From: Clostridiaceae bacterium
GTDB taxonomy: Bacteria; Bacillota; Clostridia; Acetivibrionales; Acetivibrionaceae
Assembly: GCA_012519925.1 (NCBI GenBank)
Contig: JAAYPF010000105.1
Location: 1 to 44,919 of the forward strand
Direction: 5' to 3'
DNA: 44,919 nucleotides
Below are positions 25,700 to 36,369 of this stretch, piece by piece (positions within the stretch are counted from its first letter, which is position 1; every line of letters begins with the position of its first letter). The notes under the pieces were generated by a model that was given only the letters and a program-made list of their open reading frames with translations, was not told the origin of the DNA and did no database searches. A program made the translations under genes and the position numbers.

Positions 25700-28558
25700 A
25701 TGTTCAAATTAAAGACGAAATTAGCTTTGATACTAACCGTATTATTTGTTATTCAGATAGTTTCTATATGTGGAACTTATGGAAATGTTTTTGCTGAAGA
25801 TATACATGTTGCTGAAGAAGATTTTATGTATGGAGATGTTAATGGCGATGGCGATATTAATTCACTTGATTTTGCCTATATGAGGCGATATATTTTAGGT
25901 TTTATTAAAGAGTTTCCAAGTGTTAATGGGAATAGAGCTGCAGATGTTGATGGAAATGGAAGCATTGATTCTTTAGATTTTGCTTATATGAGACGATACG
26001 TGCTTGAAATAATTAAGGAGTTTCCTGTGAATAAGTCACCTGTGACTTCAACACCTACTCCAACAGTATCGCCAACGCCGATTAATCTTAAAGCAAATGC
26101 TGGGACTGATATAGTTACATATAAGTCATTTAAAGTATCATTAGACGGTTCACTAAGTACATTTCCTGAAGGAGAACCCGTTTCGTTCAAATGGAGAATT
26201 GTATCAAAGCCGGTAGAAAGTAATGCTGCTTTAGATAATCCAAGTGTATATAATCCAAGTTTTGTTGCCGATGCAAAAGGTGAGTATGTCTTAGGATTAA
26301 CAGTTAGTGCTGGTATGGATACAAGTGACGAAGCACTTTTAAGTGTAAAAGTTAAGGAAATTGGAGCAACCACTGATGATATTGATGAAAGTTTTATTTG
26401 TGAAGAGACTTTGACAGGATATGATTTTGAGGATTTTATTCCACTTTCAGATGGTTGGATTATTGCAAAAGATCAAACTTTAAACAAAGTTATATTCAAA
26501 AATGTTTTTTCAGGCGAACATGGAAAAGAGTTTTCACTCCAGGGAAAGCCTAACAAGATGGAATATGACTTTGAAAGAGAAATGTTACTTGTTAGTCTCA
26601 CTGATATTAATATGATTGCAAAAATAAATATGAGAACTGAAGAAATTACATACATAAGCATAAATGGCGAGATCATAGAAATGACTCTAGGTGAGCGGGG
26701 AATTATTTTCGTAATGACAGGTACTAAAATTTATGCTGTTGATGCAGAAAAAGAAAAGGTTCTAAGCAGCGTAAATGGTAGTTATAACCTAGCGACCTAT
26801 GACAAGTATGGGAACAATTTGTTTGTAGCAGTTGCAGAAGTTAGTCCGTGTACCTTGGCAAGGTATTCTTTTAATGAAAAAACTAAAGAGTTAGAATTAC
26901 AACAGAGCAGTAGAGAACTTGGCTCAAATGCACGGGATATAGCTATATCTAATGATGGAAAGCATTTGGTTTTGTGTTGTGGTGGAGGTAATGGATACGG
27001 TTATACTATATTTGATATTGATAGTTCAGATATTACCCAGAAATTTGGAGAATGGAATGTAGGAATATACCCAAGGTCAGCAGAATTTTCTCTTGATGAC
27101 AAATATCTAGTTGCTTCAAATGGTTTTCAAATTAAGATATTTGATGTTGAGACTTATAGTGAAATATCTTTGGTAAGTAAAGTGACAAATTCCAAGGATG
27201 ATCTTTGTTTTTCAAGAGGAGGCAAAATAATATATAATTTTGACGGAGAGAATCTACATTTATATAGAAGTGGTATTGTTCAGTCAGAGGTTGCTCCGCC
27301 GCAAATAGTTATATCACCAATTGCGTACACTACAGCAGACAAGTCTACACTTAAGGGTTTGGTAGTAAAATTGGATGGAAGTATAAGCGATAGAGGTACT
27401 GGAAGTTACCTTGAATACAATTGGGAGATGGTTTCAAAGCCAGAAAATAGTCAGAGTGTACTGAAGGAGACAAATTCTTCAACCCCCACTTTCATACCTG
27501 ATATGCCGGGACAATACAGAGTTTCCTTATTTGTGTGTAATGAGGCTGGTGAAAGTGACATAGCATTTGTAAATATTACGGTTCAAGACATGATGGAAAC
27601 TGTCGATGAAATTGGTAATATTGAAGATGGTTATCTTGAAGGATATGTTTCAATAAAGCCCATCGCATTGCCAAGTGGTTGGATAATAGCTGCAGATACG
27701 GAAAATGTGATAAAATTTGTAAATGTACTAACTGGCGAAGTTGCGAATCAATATCAATTATCTGACACACCGAGTAAATTAAGTTTTGATTTTGAAAGCT
27801 ATAGAATTATTGCATCTTTGACAGAGGTTAATAAAATTGCAGTAATTGATATTGGAAAAGATACTATATACTATATAAATACACCTTACTCATATCAGGG
27901 AATAGCATATGGTGAAAACAATATTGCTTTTGCTATTTCAAAGGGTAAGCAATCTGCTTACATAAGTGTAATAGATATTAATAAAAAAGAAGTTTTGAAT
28001 TCCATTAATGTTAGCGTATATAATGCTGGCTTAATTGAATACGACAAAAATAACAACAATTTATTCATAGCAGATAGAGGATTGAGTCCTAGTAGTCTAA
28101 GAAGATATTCCTTCGATGAAACTACAAATGAACTAAAGTTTGAACAGGGGCTCCCTATGGGTGGAAATGGAATAGACTTGAGTATTTCGAGTGATGGAAA
28201 ACATGTGATATTATGTAGTAGTGGTGGAAACGGAAATGGATATACTATATTTGATGTAGATGCTACTGATATAGAGAAAAAGTTTGGTGAATTTGTAACA
28301 GATGCATATCCTACATCCGGTGCATTTACATATGATGAGAAGTATTTTGTGGCTTCAAACGGTTGGAATCTTTTGTTGTTTGATGCTAGTAATTATAATT
28401 TGATTACTTCTATGAATTATGAAGGTTCTCCAGGAGTTTACGATAAAGTACTGTTTTCTAGAGGCAATAGGTTGATAATTGATGTTATTGAAGATAGAAT
28501 TTATTACTTTAAGAATCCTTTATATGAGTATCCTATTTTTAATCATAAAGAAAAATAG
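25700..28558 (+). CDS. Secreted N-terminal dockerin protein with duplicated PKD-propeller units
   Basis: A likely non-catalytic cellulosome component. The 952-residue product has a signal peptide (about 1-32). A dockerin follows directly (44-108) with two calcium loops, GDVNGDGDINSLDFAYMRRY and ADVDGNGSIDSLDFAYMRRY. After a TPTPT linker come two copies of one unit: a PKD/Ig-like domain (128-220 and 533-630) and a roughly 300-residue WD/YVTN-like beta-propeller (230-530 and 637-945). The copies share lines such as ISNDGKHLVLC against ISSDGKHVILC, and GYTIFDIDSSDI against GYTIFDVDATDI. I see no known catalytic motif. It may bind polysaccharide or protein, or be an uncharacterised enzyme. Confidence 0.85.
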   Translation: MFKLKTKLALILTVLFVIQIVSICGTYGNVFAEDIHVAEEDFMYGDVNGDGDINSLDFAYMRRYILGFIKEFPSVNGNRAADVDGNGSIDSLDFAYMRRYVLEIIKEFPVNKSPVTSTPTPTVSPTPINLKANAGTDIVTYKSFKVSLDGSLSTFPEGEPVSFKWRIVSKPVESNAALDNPSVYNPSFVADAKGEYVLGLTVSAGMDTSDEALLSVKVKEIGATTDDIDESFICEETLTGYDFEDFIPLSDGWIIAKDQTLNKVIFKNVFSGEHGKEFSLQGKPNKMEYDFEREMLLVSLTDINMIAKINMRTEEITYISINGEIIEMTLGERGIIFVMTGTKIYAVDAEKEKVLSSVNGSYNLATYDKYGNNLFVAVAEVSPCTLARYSFNEKTKELELQQSSRELGSNARDIAISNDGKHLVLCCGGGNGYGYTIFDIDSSDITQKFGEWNVGIYPRSAEFSLDDKYLVASNGFQIKIFDVETYSEISLVSKVTNSKDDLCFSRGGKIIYNFDGENLHLYRSGIVQSEVAPPQIVISPIAYTTADKSTLKGLVVKLDGSISDRGTGSYLEYNWEMVSKPENSQSVLKETNSSTPTFIPDMPGQYRVSLFVCNEAGESDIAFVNITVQDMMETVDEIGNIEDGYLEGYVSIKPIALPSGWIIAADTENVIKFVNVLTGEVANQYQLSDTPSKLSFDFESYRIIASLTEVNKIAVIDIGKDTIYYINTPYSYQGIAYGENNIAFAISKGKQSAYISVIDINKKEVLNSINVSVYNAGLIEYDKNNNNLFIADRGLSPSSLRRYSFDETTNELKFEQGLPMGGNGIDLSISSDGKHVILCSSGGNGNGYTIFDVDATDIEKKFGEFVTDAYPTSGAFTYDEKYFVASNGWNLLLFDASNYNLITSMNYEGSPGVYDKVLFSRGNRLIIDVIEDRIYYFKNPLYEYPIFNHKEK

Positions 28559-28577
28559 AGCTACAAGTAGCAATAAA

Positions 28578-28631
28578 GGGGCTGCTACAAAACTAACTTG
28601 TCTCTGTTTCAGTTAGTTTTGCAACAGCCCC
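28578..28631. repeat. 21-base inverted repeat, IS-end-like hairpin
   Basis: GGGGCTGCTACAAAACTAACT (28578-28598) pairs with 28611-28631, with two imperfect positions. It stands where a terminator is expected, but no T-run follows. The end sequence GGGGCTGTTGCAAAA resembles the terminal repeats of some insertion sequences. Confidence 0.6.
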
Positions 28632-28837
28632 GATTATATTGAAGGTTATTTGTACTGGTAGCACACAAAACTTAAAAGCAAACTATCCGAATTATAGAAA
28701 GTATTCGAAATTCCCGTTAACCACTCAATTTACCTAACAAAAAACGAAATTTAAAGCAAATTGATGAAATATGAACAAATAACAATCTAAATTGCACCTA
28801 TACCCCCAAAACAATAAAATATTCAAAAAATGAATGT

Positions 28838-28867
28838 TTGATATCAAATCGGGTAATATAATATTAT
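28838..28867 (+). promoter_or_regulatory. groE promoter
   Basis: TTGATA (28838-28843) and TATTAT (28862-28867), 18 bases apart, directly before the CIRCE operator. Confidence 0.5.
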
Positions 28868-28878
28868 AAATAATGTAA

Positions 28879-28905
28879 TTAGCACTCACTTAAAGTGAGT
28901 GCTAA
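28879..28905. promoter_or_regulatory. CIRCE operator (HrcA binding site)
   Basis: TTAGCACTC-N9-GAGTGCTAA, a perfect CIRCE. It implies heat-shock repression of groES-groEL by HrcA, whose gene is not in this window. Confidence 0.97.
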
Positions 28906-28943
28906 CAACTCGATACATAACCCAATTAAAATAAAAATATTAG

Positions 28944-29243
<300 letters not shown>

Positions 29244-29269
29244 GATATTATCTTAATAACTTTGCAGTT

Positions 29270-29380
29270 GCCATTTCTAATTAAGTAGGTGTACATTGTG
29301 ATATTGAAAATCAATAGGTTTATTGTAGCATTTTGATAAACTTCTTGCCTATCCGGACGTAGCTATATAATAGAAATGGC
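29270..29380 (+). promoter_or_regulatory. Long-range inverted repeat in the groES-groEL gap
   Basis: GCCATTTCTA (29270-29279) and TAGAAATGGC (29371-29380) are perfectly complementary and enclose an inner repeat (AGGTTTAT near 29316 with ATAAACTT near 29335). It may be a structured intercistronic RNA affecting processing or relative GroEL output. Confidence 0.4.
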
Positions 29381-29409
29381 TCTAATCCCATTATATTAAA
29401 ATTTATTAA

Positions 29410-31059
<1,650 letters not shown>

Positions 31060-31093
31060 TTTCTTAAATTGGAATATATTATATAAAGCCAAC

Positions 31094-31130
31094 AAAAAAG
31101 AGACCAGTGAAATAAATTGGTCTCTTTTTT
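31094..31130 (+). terminator. Terminator after groEL
   Basis: AAAAAAGAGACCA (31094-31106) pairs with TGGTCTCTTTTTT (31118-31130). Confidence 0.9.
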
Positions 31131-31239
31131 CTAGTTTTCAAAACTTAAAATACCAAAAGCCCTACGAATTAAAAATGTTATGTATAAAAATATTCTTTTT
31201 AATAATTCTAAAAAAATAAAAATAAAAACTCTACTTATG

Positions 31240-31266
31240 CCCCCTAAAAAAAAAAATTATTGCGAA
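31240..31266 (+). promoter_or_regulatory. SigI-type promoter of the GH9 gene
   Basis: CCCCC (31240-31244), then T and A11 within an 18-base spacer, then CGAA (31263-31266). The spacer length equals that of the GH5 promoter, and the bases after CGAA also agree (AATAAATATATTAG against AATTAATATATAAG). Its leader would be about 550 bases. Confidence 0.6.
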
Positions 31267-31421
31267 TAAATATATTAGTTTAGTGTTTAAGTTAGTCCAA
31301 AAAGATTAAAACTGAACGAATTGTAGTGAAATAAGCGTGCTAGCCGCAGGAGGTTAAAGTTTAGTTTATTAGTGAAAGGTTAGAAGAGTGTGTAATGTAT
31401 GCGAACTTTCTAATTTAGTAG

Positions 31422-31450
31422 TTGATAAAAATATGTTTATCTTATATAAT
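31422..31450 (+). promoter_or_regulatory. Sigma-A-like promoter of the GH9 gene
   Basis: TTGATA (31422-31427), 17 bases, TATAAT (31445-31450). Confidence 0.5.
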
Positions 31451-31820
31451 TAAAATTAATAGGATACTTAAATTTAACAAAAGGTATAAATAAATATTAT
31501 AATTAGTTCCTAATACTTCTATTTTATTTTCTATGAACAGTTCAAGTTATATTTGTTGTAATTCATTTCAGCATAGATTTGTTTATTTCATTCTATTTTA
31601 TATCAAACATTTTGGAATATAACTGTTTTGTGTGATGTAGATAGATGTATCTATTTCTTTTAGTCTACATAATTTCTGACAGTGTTTTTGTTGTCTTTGT
31701 TTATTTTGTTATGTTTTAATTTGCGAGCTAGTTCGAAATCTTTGTCAAGGGGGGTTGAAAAAGCAAATTGATATCGAGCTATTTCGTAAAAAATCAGATA
31801 AAACATTATGGAGGTAGAAA

Positions 31821-34439
31821 ATGATATACAATAAGGTGAAGAATGTTAAAAAATTAAGAACTGTAATATCAGCATTTGCTGTAGCTGCACTTTTAGCTAC
31901 ATCTATACCAACTGCAGTATTTGCAGGCAAAGATTCAAATCCAAACTTGCCCAATTATAACAACGATTTGCTTTATGAAAGGACTTTTGATGAGGGCCTC
32001 ATTTATCCATGGCATACATGTGAAGATACTGGTGGACTTTGTGACTTTTCAGTAGAAGATGGTGCTATGGTATTAGAGATTGAAGATCCAGGGCAAAACG
32101 AGTGGAGTTGTCAAATGCGTCATAGAATGATAACTCTTGAGCAAGGACATACATACAATATACGTTTTAAAGTTTGGGCTAACAAAAGTGCTAGAGTATA
32201 TGCCAAAATTGGACAACAAGGTGGAGAATACAAAGATTATTGGACTAACGACTGGAAAAAGATAGATTTATCAACGTCTCCTCAAGTAGTAGAAGCTAGC
32301 TTTACAATGAATTATGCAACAGATGAGACTTGTGAATTTACTTTCCATGCTGGTGGAGCTTTGACTACAGCTGGCACAAAAATTTATATTGACGAAATTT
32401 CATTATATGATTCACAATTTACAAAACCTATAATTCACATAATGGAGAAGCCTGATGTTAGGGTTAACCAAGTTGGTTATTTCCCTAATAGAGCAAAAGT
32501 AGCTACAGTTGTTACCGATTCAAGTTCTCCTGTTAAATGGACACTTTATAATAGCGGTGGAAGTGCAGTTGCTAGTGGTACAACAAAAGTAAAAGGTTTC
32601 GACAAAGATTCACAAGATAATGTTCACTTGCTTGATTTTTCAAATTTCACTACACCAGGAAAGGACTACTATTTCGAAATAGATACAAATAGTAGTACAA
32701 ATTACAGTCACAAGTTTGATATATCAGAAGATATCTACTCTGATCTGAAAATGGATGCAATTCAATATTTCTATCACAATAGAAGCGGTATAGAAATAAC
32801 AATGCCTTATGCAGGAAGAGAAGACCTAACTAGACCTGCAGGACACATTGGTAAGTCACCTAATACGGGAGACCTAAGCGTTCCTACATGGCCAAATTCA
32901 GGACAAAAGAGCTACTCACTTGATGTTTCGGGTGGATGGTACGATGCTGGTGACCATGGGAAATATGTTGTTAACGGTGGTATAGCTGTTTGGACAATGT
33001 TAAATCAGTTTGAAAGAGCAAAGATTGCAAATGCTCTTGACCGTGCTCCATACGCTGATGGTACAATGAATATTCCTGAAAAGAACAATGGACTTTATGA
33101 TATTCTTGATGAAGCAAAATGGCAAATGGATTTCTTAATGAAGATGCAAGTACCTTCAGATAAAGACGCTTCTTTAGCTGGAATGGTTCATCACAAGATA
33201 CATGACGAGTCATGGACAGCATTAGGATTATTGCCACATGAAGATCCAAAAGATAGATATTTGCGTCCAGTAAGTACAGCTGCTACCTTGAACTTAGCTG
33301 CAACTGCTGCACAGGCTTCTCGTATTTGGAAAGACATAGATTCATCATATTCCAACAAGTGTTTAGAAGCAGCTGAAGCTGCATGGGCAGCAGCAAAGAA
33401 GAATCCTGCTTTATATGCTCCAGATTTCCAAGAAGGTGGCGGACCATACAATGACAATAATGTAGTTGATGAATTCTACTGGGCTGCTTGTGAGCTTTTT
33501 GTTACAACAGGAAAATCAGAATACAAGGAATATCTACAGAATTCAGAACATTACCTCAAGATGCCTTCAAGATTAAGTGATGGTGAAGACGATGGTCTAT
33601 ATGGTTGCTTTACATGGGGTAGTACTCAAGGTTTAGGAACAATTTCACTTGCTCTTAATCCGAATGATTTAGGGTCTTCTGAAATTCAAAAAGCTAGACA
33701 AAACATAGCAAAAGCTGCTGATGTATGGCTTGGCAACATTGAAGAACAAGGATATAGATTACCAATATTGTCAGACAGCAAAGGTGATTATCCATGGGGT
33801 TCAAACTCATTTATATTAAATATGATGATGGTATTTGCATATTCTTATGAGTTTACAGGAGAATCAAAATACTTAGATGGAATGTCAGAAAGTATGGACT
33901 ATATTTTAGGTAGAAACGCTATGGACCAGTGTTATGTTACTGGTTATGGTGAGCGTTATCTTGAAAATCCTCACCACAGATTCTGGGCTTATCAACTTAG
34001 TAAAGAGTTCCCTAAAGCTCCAGCTGGTGTTGTTTCCGGTGGTCCGAATTCAAACTTCCAGGATCCAACTATAAATGCGGCAGTTCCAAAGGATACTCCA
34101 GCACAAAAATGCTTCTTAGATCATATAGATTCTTGGTCAACAAATGAAATTACTATAAACTGGAATGCTCCATTTGCTTGGACAACAGCTTATCTTGATG
34201 AAAAAGCAGGAAGCGAAGGCGAAGTGGTTACAGAAGTACTTCTTGGAGATGTAAATCTTGACGAAGAAATTGATTCTCTCGACTTTGGACTTATGAGAAG
34301 AGTCTTGCTTGGAATGAATAGTGATTTCACTGGTGATGCATTAAAAGCAGCAGATATTAACAAAGACGGGGAATTCAACTCTCTTGACTTTGGTGCATTA
34401 AGACTTCATTTACTTGGAATTAGAGAAATACAACAATAA
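31821..34439 (+). CDS. Cellulosomal CBM4-Ig-GH9 cellobiohydrolase-like enzyme with dockerin
   Basis: A secreted cellulase of the CelK/CbhA type. The 872-residue product has a signal peptide (1-35, ending AVFA) and a CBM4-like carbohydrate-binding module (about 45-205). An Ig-like domain (about 213-300) precedes the GH9 catalytic domain (about 305-795). The catalytic Asp pair is Asp375/Asp378 in [10 protein letters not shown], a conserved His is in ENPHHRFW, and the acid Glu776 is in [13 protein letters not shown]. The C-terminal dockerin (about 808-868) reads [19 protein letters not shown] and [19 protein letters not shown]. The first loop lacks the usual Gly after Asp (NLDEE). GGAGG precedes ATG 31821. 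Exo action is inferred from the CelK-like architecture. Confidence 0.94.
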   Translation: MIYNKVKNVKKLRTVISAFAVAALLATSIPTAVFAGKDSNPNLPNYNNDLLYERTFDEGLIYPWHTCEDTGGLCDFSVEDGAMVLEIEDPGQNEWSCQMRHRMITLEQGHTYNIRFKVWANKSARVYAKIGQQGGEYKDYWTNDWKKIDLSTSPQVVEASFTMNYATDETCEFTFHAGGALTTAGTKIYIDEISLYDSQFTKPIIHIMEKPDVRVNQVGYFPNRAKVATVVTDSSSPVKWTLYNSGGSAVASGTTKVKGFDKDSQDNVHLLDFSNFTTPGKDYYFEIDTNSSTNYSHKFDISEDIYSDLKMDAIQYFYHNRSGIEITMPYAGREDLTRPAGHIGKSPNTGDLSVPTWPNSGQKSYSLDVSGGWYDAGDHGKYVVNGGIAVWTMLNQFERAKIANALDRAPYADGTMNIPEKNNGLYDILDEAKWQMDFLMKMQVPSDKDASLAGMVHHKIHDESWTALGLLPHEDPKDRYLRPVSTAATLNLAATAAQASRIWKDIDSSYSNKCLEAAEAAWAAAKKNPALYAPDFQEGGGPYNDNNVVDEFYWAACELFVTTGKSEYKEYLQNSEHYLKMPSRLSDGEDDGLYGCFTWGSTQGLGTISLALNPNDLGSSEIQKARQNIAKAADVWLGNIEEQGYRLPILSDSKGDYPWGSNSFILNMMMVFAYSYEFTGESKYLDGMSESMDYILGRNAMDQCYVTGYGERYLENPHHRFWAYQLSKEFPKAPAGVVSGGPNSNFQDPTINAAVPKDTPAQKCFLDHIDSWSTNEITINWNAPFAWTTAYLDEKAGSEGEVVTEVLLGDVNLDEEIDSLDFGLMRRVLLGMNSDFTGDALKAADINKDGEFNSLDFGALRLHLLGIREIQQ

Positions 34440-34449
34440 GAATTGATTT

Positions 34450-34492
34450 AAAACAGGAGTTTAAGTTTTTAACTTAAACTCCTGTTTTTTTT
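34450..34492 (+). terminator. Terminator after the GH9 gene
   Basis: An 18-bp perfect stem (34450-34467 with 34471-34488), then a run of T. Confidence 0.9.
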
Positions 34493-34640
34493 GTACAAAG
34501 TTAGGTTGATCTTAATAATAAAGCTGGTAATAATGTCCCCTTTTAATTTTAGTACTTCACATAACTCATATTTAAGTATAGAATAGAATTATGATTGCTT
34601 TCTTTCCAAAATAAATAAAAAGACCTAAAGGAGATGACTT

Positions 34641-35687
34641 ATGAGTGTAATAACTGTTACTAAGGATGAATTATTTGAAGTTATTCAGTATATAAACCTC
34701 ATAAGAGCCAGATTTGGAACTGATAATATCTGGACGGTATACCCTGTCTTATACAGTGGTTTTGAAAGTATTGATTTAATATGTTCATCAAATAGCGTAT
34801 CCCACTTAGAATCAGGACAAGAAGTAAGTTTTAAGTTTCAAAGAGATGGTTATGAATATGTTGTCAAAGGAGAAGTTGCTGATATTAGTACTAAAAGCAC
34901 TTCTACAGTTACCATTAAATTTATAGAAGCGATAAAATATTATAATTTGAGAAAGCATATACGTTTTGAAGTAGAACTGTGTTCACAAATTCAAGGATCC
35001 TCTGCAAAGGATGGTACGGCTAGTACAAATCAGTATTTTGAAGCTACCATATTGAATTTAAGTATGGGTGGATTGATGGTTGCTACTAGTGCAGATTTTG
35101 CTTCTAATGATTTTATTGAAGTGAATGTTACTTTTGAATCAGGAATTAGTTTTAAAACCAAAGCACAGATATTAAGAAAGCAAAGTATACAGAATGAACG
35201 GTATTTTTATGGTGTCAAATTTATAGATACTTCAAAAGATGATTTAGTAAATTTAAGTGAGGAAATAACAAAGCTCGAAAAGACCTATTTTAATTCGCTT
35301 AAAATAGGTAAAAAATCACAATCTACCTTTGATACTAGATTTGCCATATTTAGCACTGATGTTGATGAAAGTTATAGCATTAGAGAAGCTTTAGTAAAAC
35401 TTGGTGCGGAAAATTTTGATGTTTTAACTAATTTCAAGTTTTACTATAGGTTCATATCTGAAGAAAAGCCAAAGTTTATGATACTTGATTTGAACAGTAT
35501 AGACAATGAAGTTGAAAAAGTTATCGAGAACATAGGGTCGGATTTCCCACAACTGAGTACTTTGCTGATTTTGCCTATCTCATATCAACAGGAGGATAAA
35601 TTTAAGCATATTATCAGTAAATTGGATGTTTTATTTAAGCCATTGATTTATAATGAATTTGAGGATAAAATAATAAAGTATTTGTAA
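34641..35687 (+). CDS. PilZ protein with a C-terminal receiver-like domain
   Basis: A predicted cyclic di-GMP effector. The 348-residue product has a YcgR-like N-terminal beta domain (about 15-108). A PilZ domain (about 110-210) shows both ligand motifs, RKHIR (RxxxR) and NLSMGG (NxSxxG). The C-terminal 120 residues look like a receiver: a beta-1 strand FAIFSTDVDES, an Asp at the end of a strand in FMILDLNSID, and the Lys-Pro in LFKPL. PilZ-then-receiver order is uncommon. No flagellar or pilus genes are nearby; the next gene encodes a small membrane protein 22 bases away and may be cotranscribed. Confidence 0.85.
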   Translation: MSVITVTKDELFEVIQYINLIRARFGTDNIWTVYPVLYSGFESIDLICSSNSVSHLESGQEVSFKFQRDGYEYVVKGEVADISTKSTSTVTIKFIEAIKYYNLRKHIRFEVELCSQIQGSSAKDGTASTNQYFEATILNLSMGGLMVATSADFASNDFIEVNVTFESGISFKTKAQILRKQSIQNERYFYGVKFIDTSKDDLVNLSEEITKLEKTYFNSLKIGKKSQSTFDTRFAIFSTDVDESYSIREALVKLGAENFDVLTNFKFYYRFISEEKPKFMILDLNSIDNEVEKVIENIGSDFPQLSTLLILPISYQQEDKFKHIISKLDVLFKPLIYNEFEDKIIKYL

Positions 35688-35709
35688 TTAGAATTTTGGG
35701 AGGAACAGG

Positions 35710-36219
35710 ATGGATATTTTTCTGGAGAAAATTGTTTCAAAGAGAAAGGGACTAAAGGAGTATTTAAAAGCGGTTGCAATAGTTATTGCTGCACTTTTTG
35801 CGGCTATGGTTGCTACTTTTGCTCTTCCTCCACAAGGGGGAATTGTAATTATAGGTTATGTCGCAATAATTTATGGAGCGAAGTATTTTATAACCAACCT
35901 AAATGTTGAGTATGAATATTCAATAACAAACGGGGATATTGATATTGACAAAATTATTAACCAAAAGAAAAGAAAGCATCTTTATTCCACTAGATGTAAA
36001 GACATTGAGCTTATGGCTAAGCTTTCAAGTAGTAAATATAATGAATCTATTGCAAAAGCACCATTAATTATTAAAGCCATATCGTCAATGGATTCTCCTG
36101 AGGTATACTTTGCAGTGATTAATAGCAATGGGAAAAAGGTGACACTTTATTTTGAACCTAATGAAAAAATGTTAAAAAGTCTAAAAACCATGTTAGGCTC
36201 TAGATTAACTATAGAATAG
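35710..36219 (+). CDS. Small conserved clostridial membrane protein
   Basis: A 169-residue product of unknown function. Two adjacent hydrophobic helices (about 19-40 and 43-62, AIVIAALFAAMVATF and GIVIIGYVAIIYG) are followed by a cytoplasmic-looking mixed alpha/beta domain (VEYEYSITNGDIDIDKI). The pattern recalls the DUF6106 family, recalled from memory and not checked. GGGAGG lies before ATG 35710. Confidence 0.7.
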   Translation: MDIFLEKIVSKRKGLKEYLKAVAIVIAALFAAMVATFALPPQGGIVIIGYVAIIYGAKYFITNLNVEYEYSITNGDIDIDKIINQKKRKHLYSTRCKDIELMAKLSSSKYNESIAKAPLIIKAISSMDSPEVYFAVINSNGKKVTLYFEPNEKMLKSLKTMLGSRLTIE

Positions 36220-36262
36220 ACGCGATTTAAGTATTTTGCTGGTAATTATATTATCAATAGCG

Positions 36263-36289
36263 GGAGGCCGGTAACGGCTTCCTTTTTTT
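36263..36289 (+). terminator. Terminator after the membrane protein gene
   Basis: GGAGGCCG (36263-36270), GTAA, CGGCTTCC (36275-36282), then T7. Confidence 0.9.
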
Positions 36290-36369
36290 CTCTATAGGGA
36301 TATATGAATTTTTATAGTATAATAATGTGGAAAGATTCCTATGCTCGAGGTTCAGAAAGGGGATTATAA

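Larger units (their letters stand above)
31060..31820. other. Long gene-free region before the GH9 gene
   Basis: About 760 bases without a gene. It has the groEL terminator, a SigI-type promoter (31240-31266), a sigma-A-like promoter (31422-31450) and a long AT-rich leader with small inverted repeats, such as ATAGAT/ATCTAT near 31640. An AGGAGG at 31350-31355 has no start codon and open frame behind it. Confidence 0.6.

Noticed and set aside
28578-28631. A complete insertion sequence
   Set aside because: Only the inverted repeat is present; there is no transposase frame between or beside the arms.
28803-28829. CCCCC upstream of groES as a third SigI promoter
   Set aside because: Eighteen bases after the C-tract the sequence is AAAA, not CGAA, and the gene has CIRCE and a sigma-A-like promoter.
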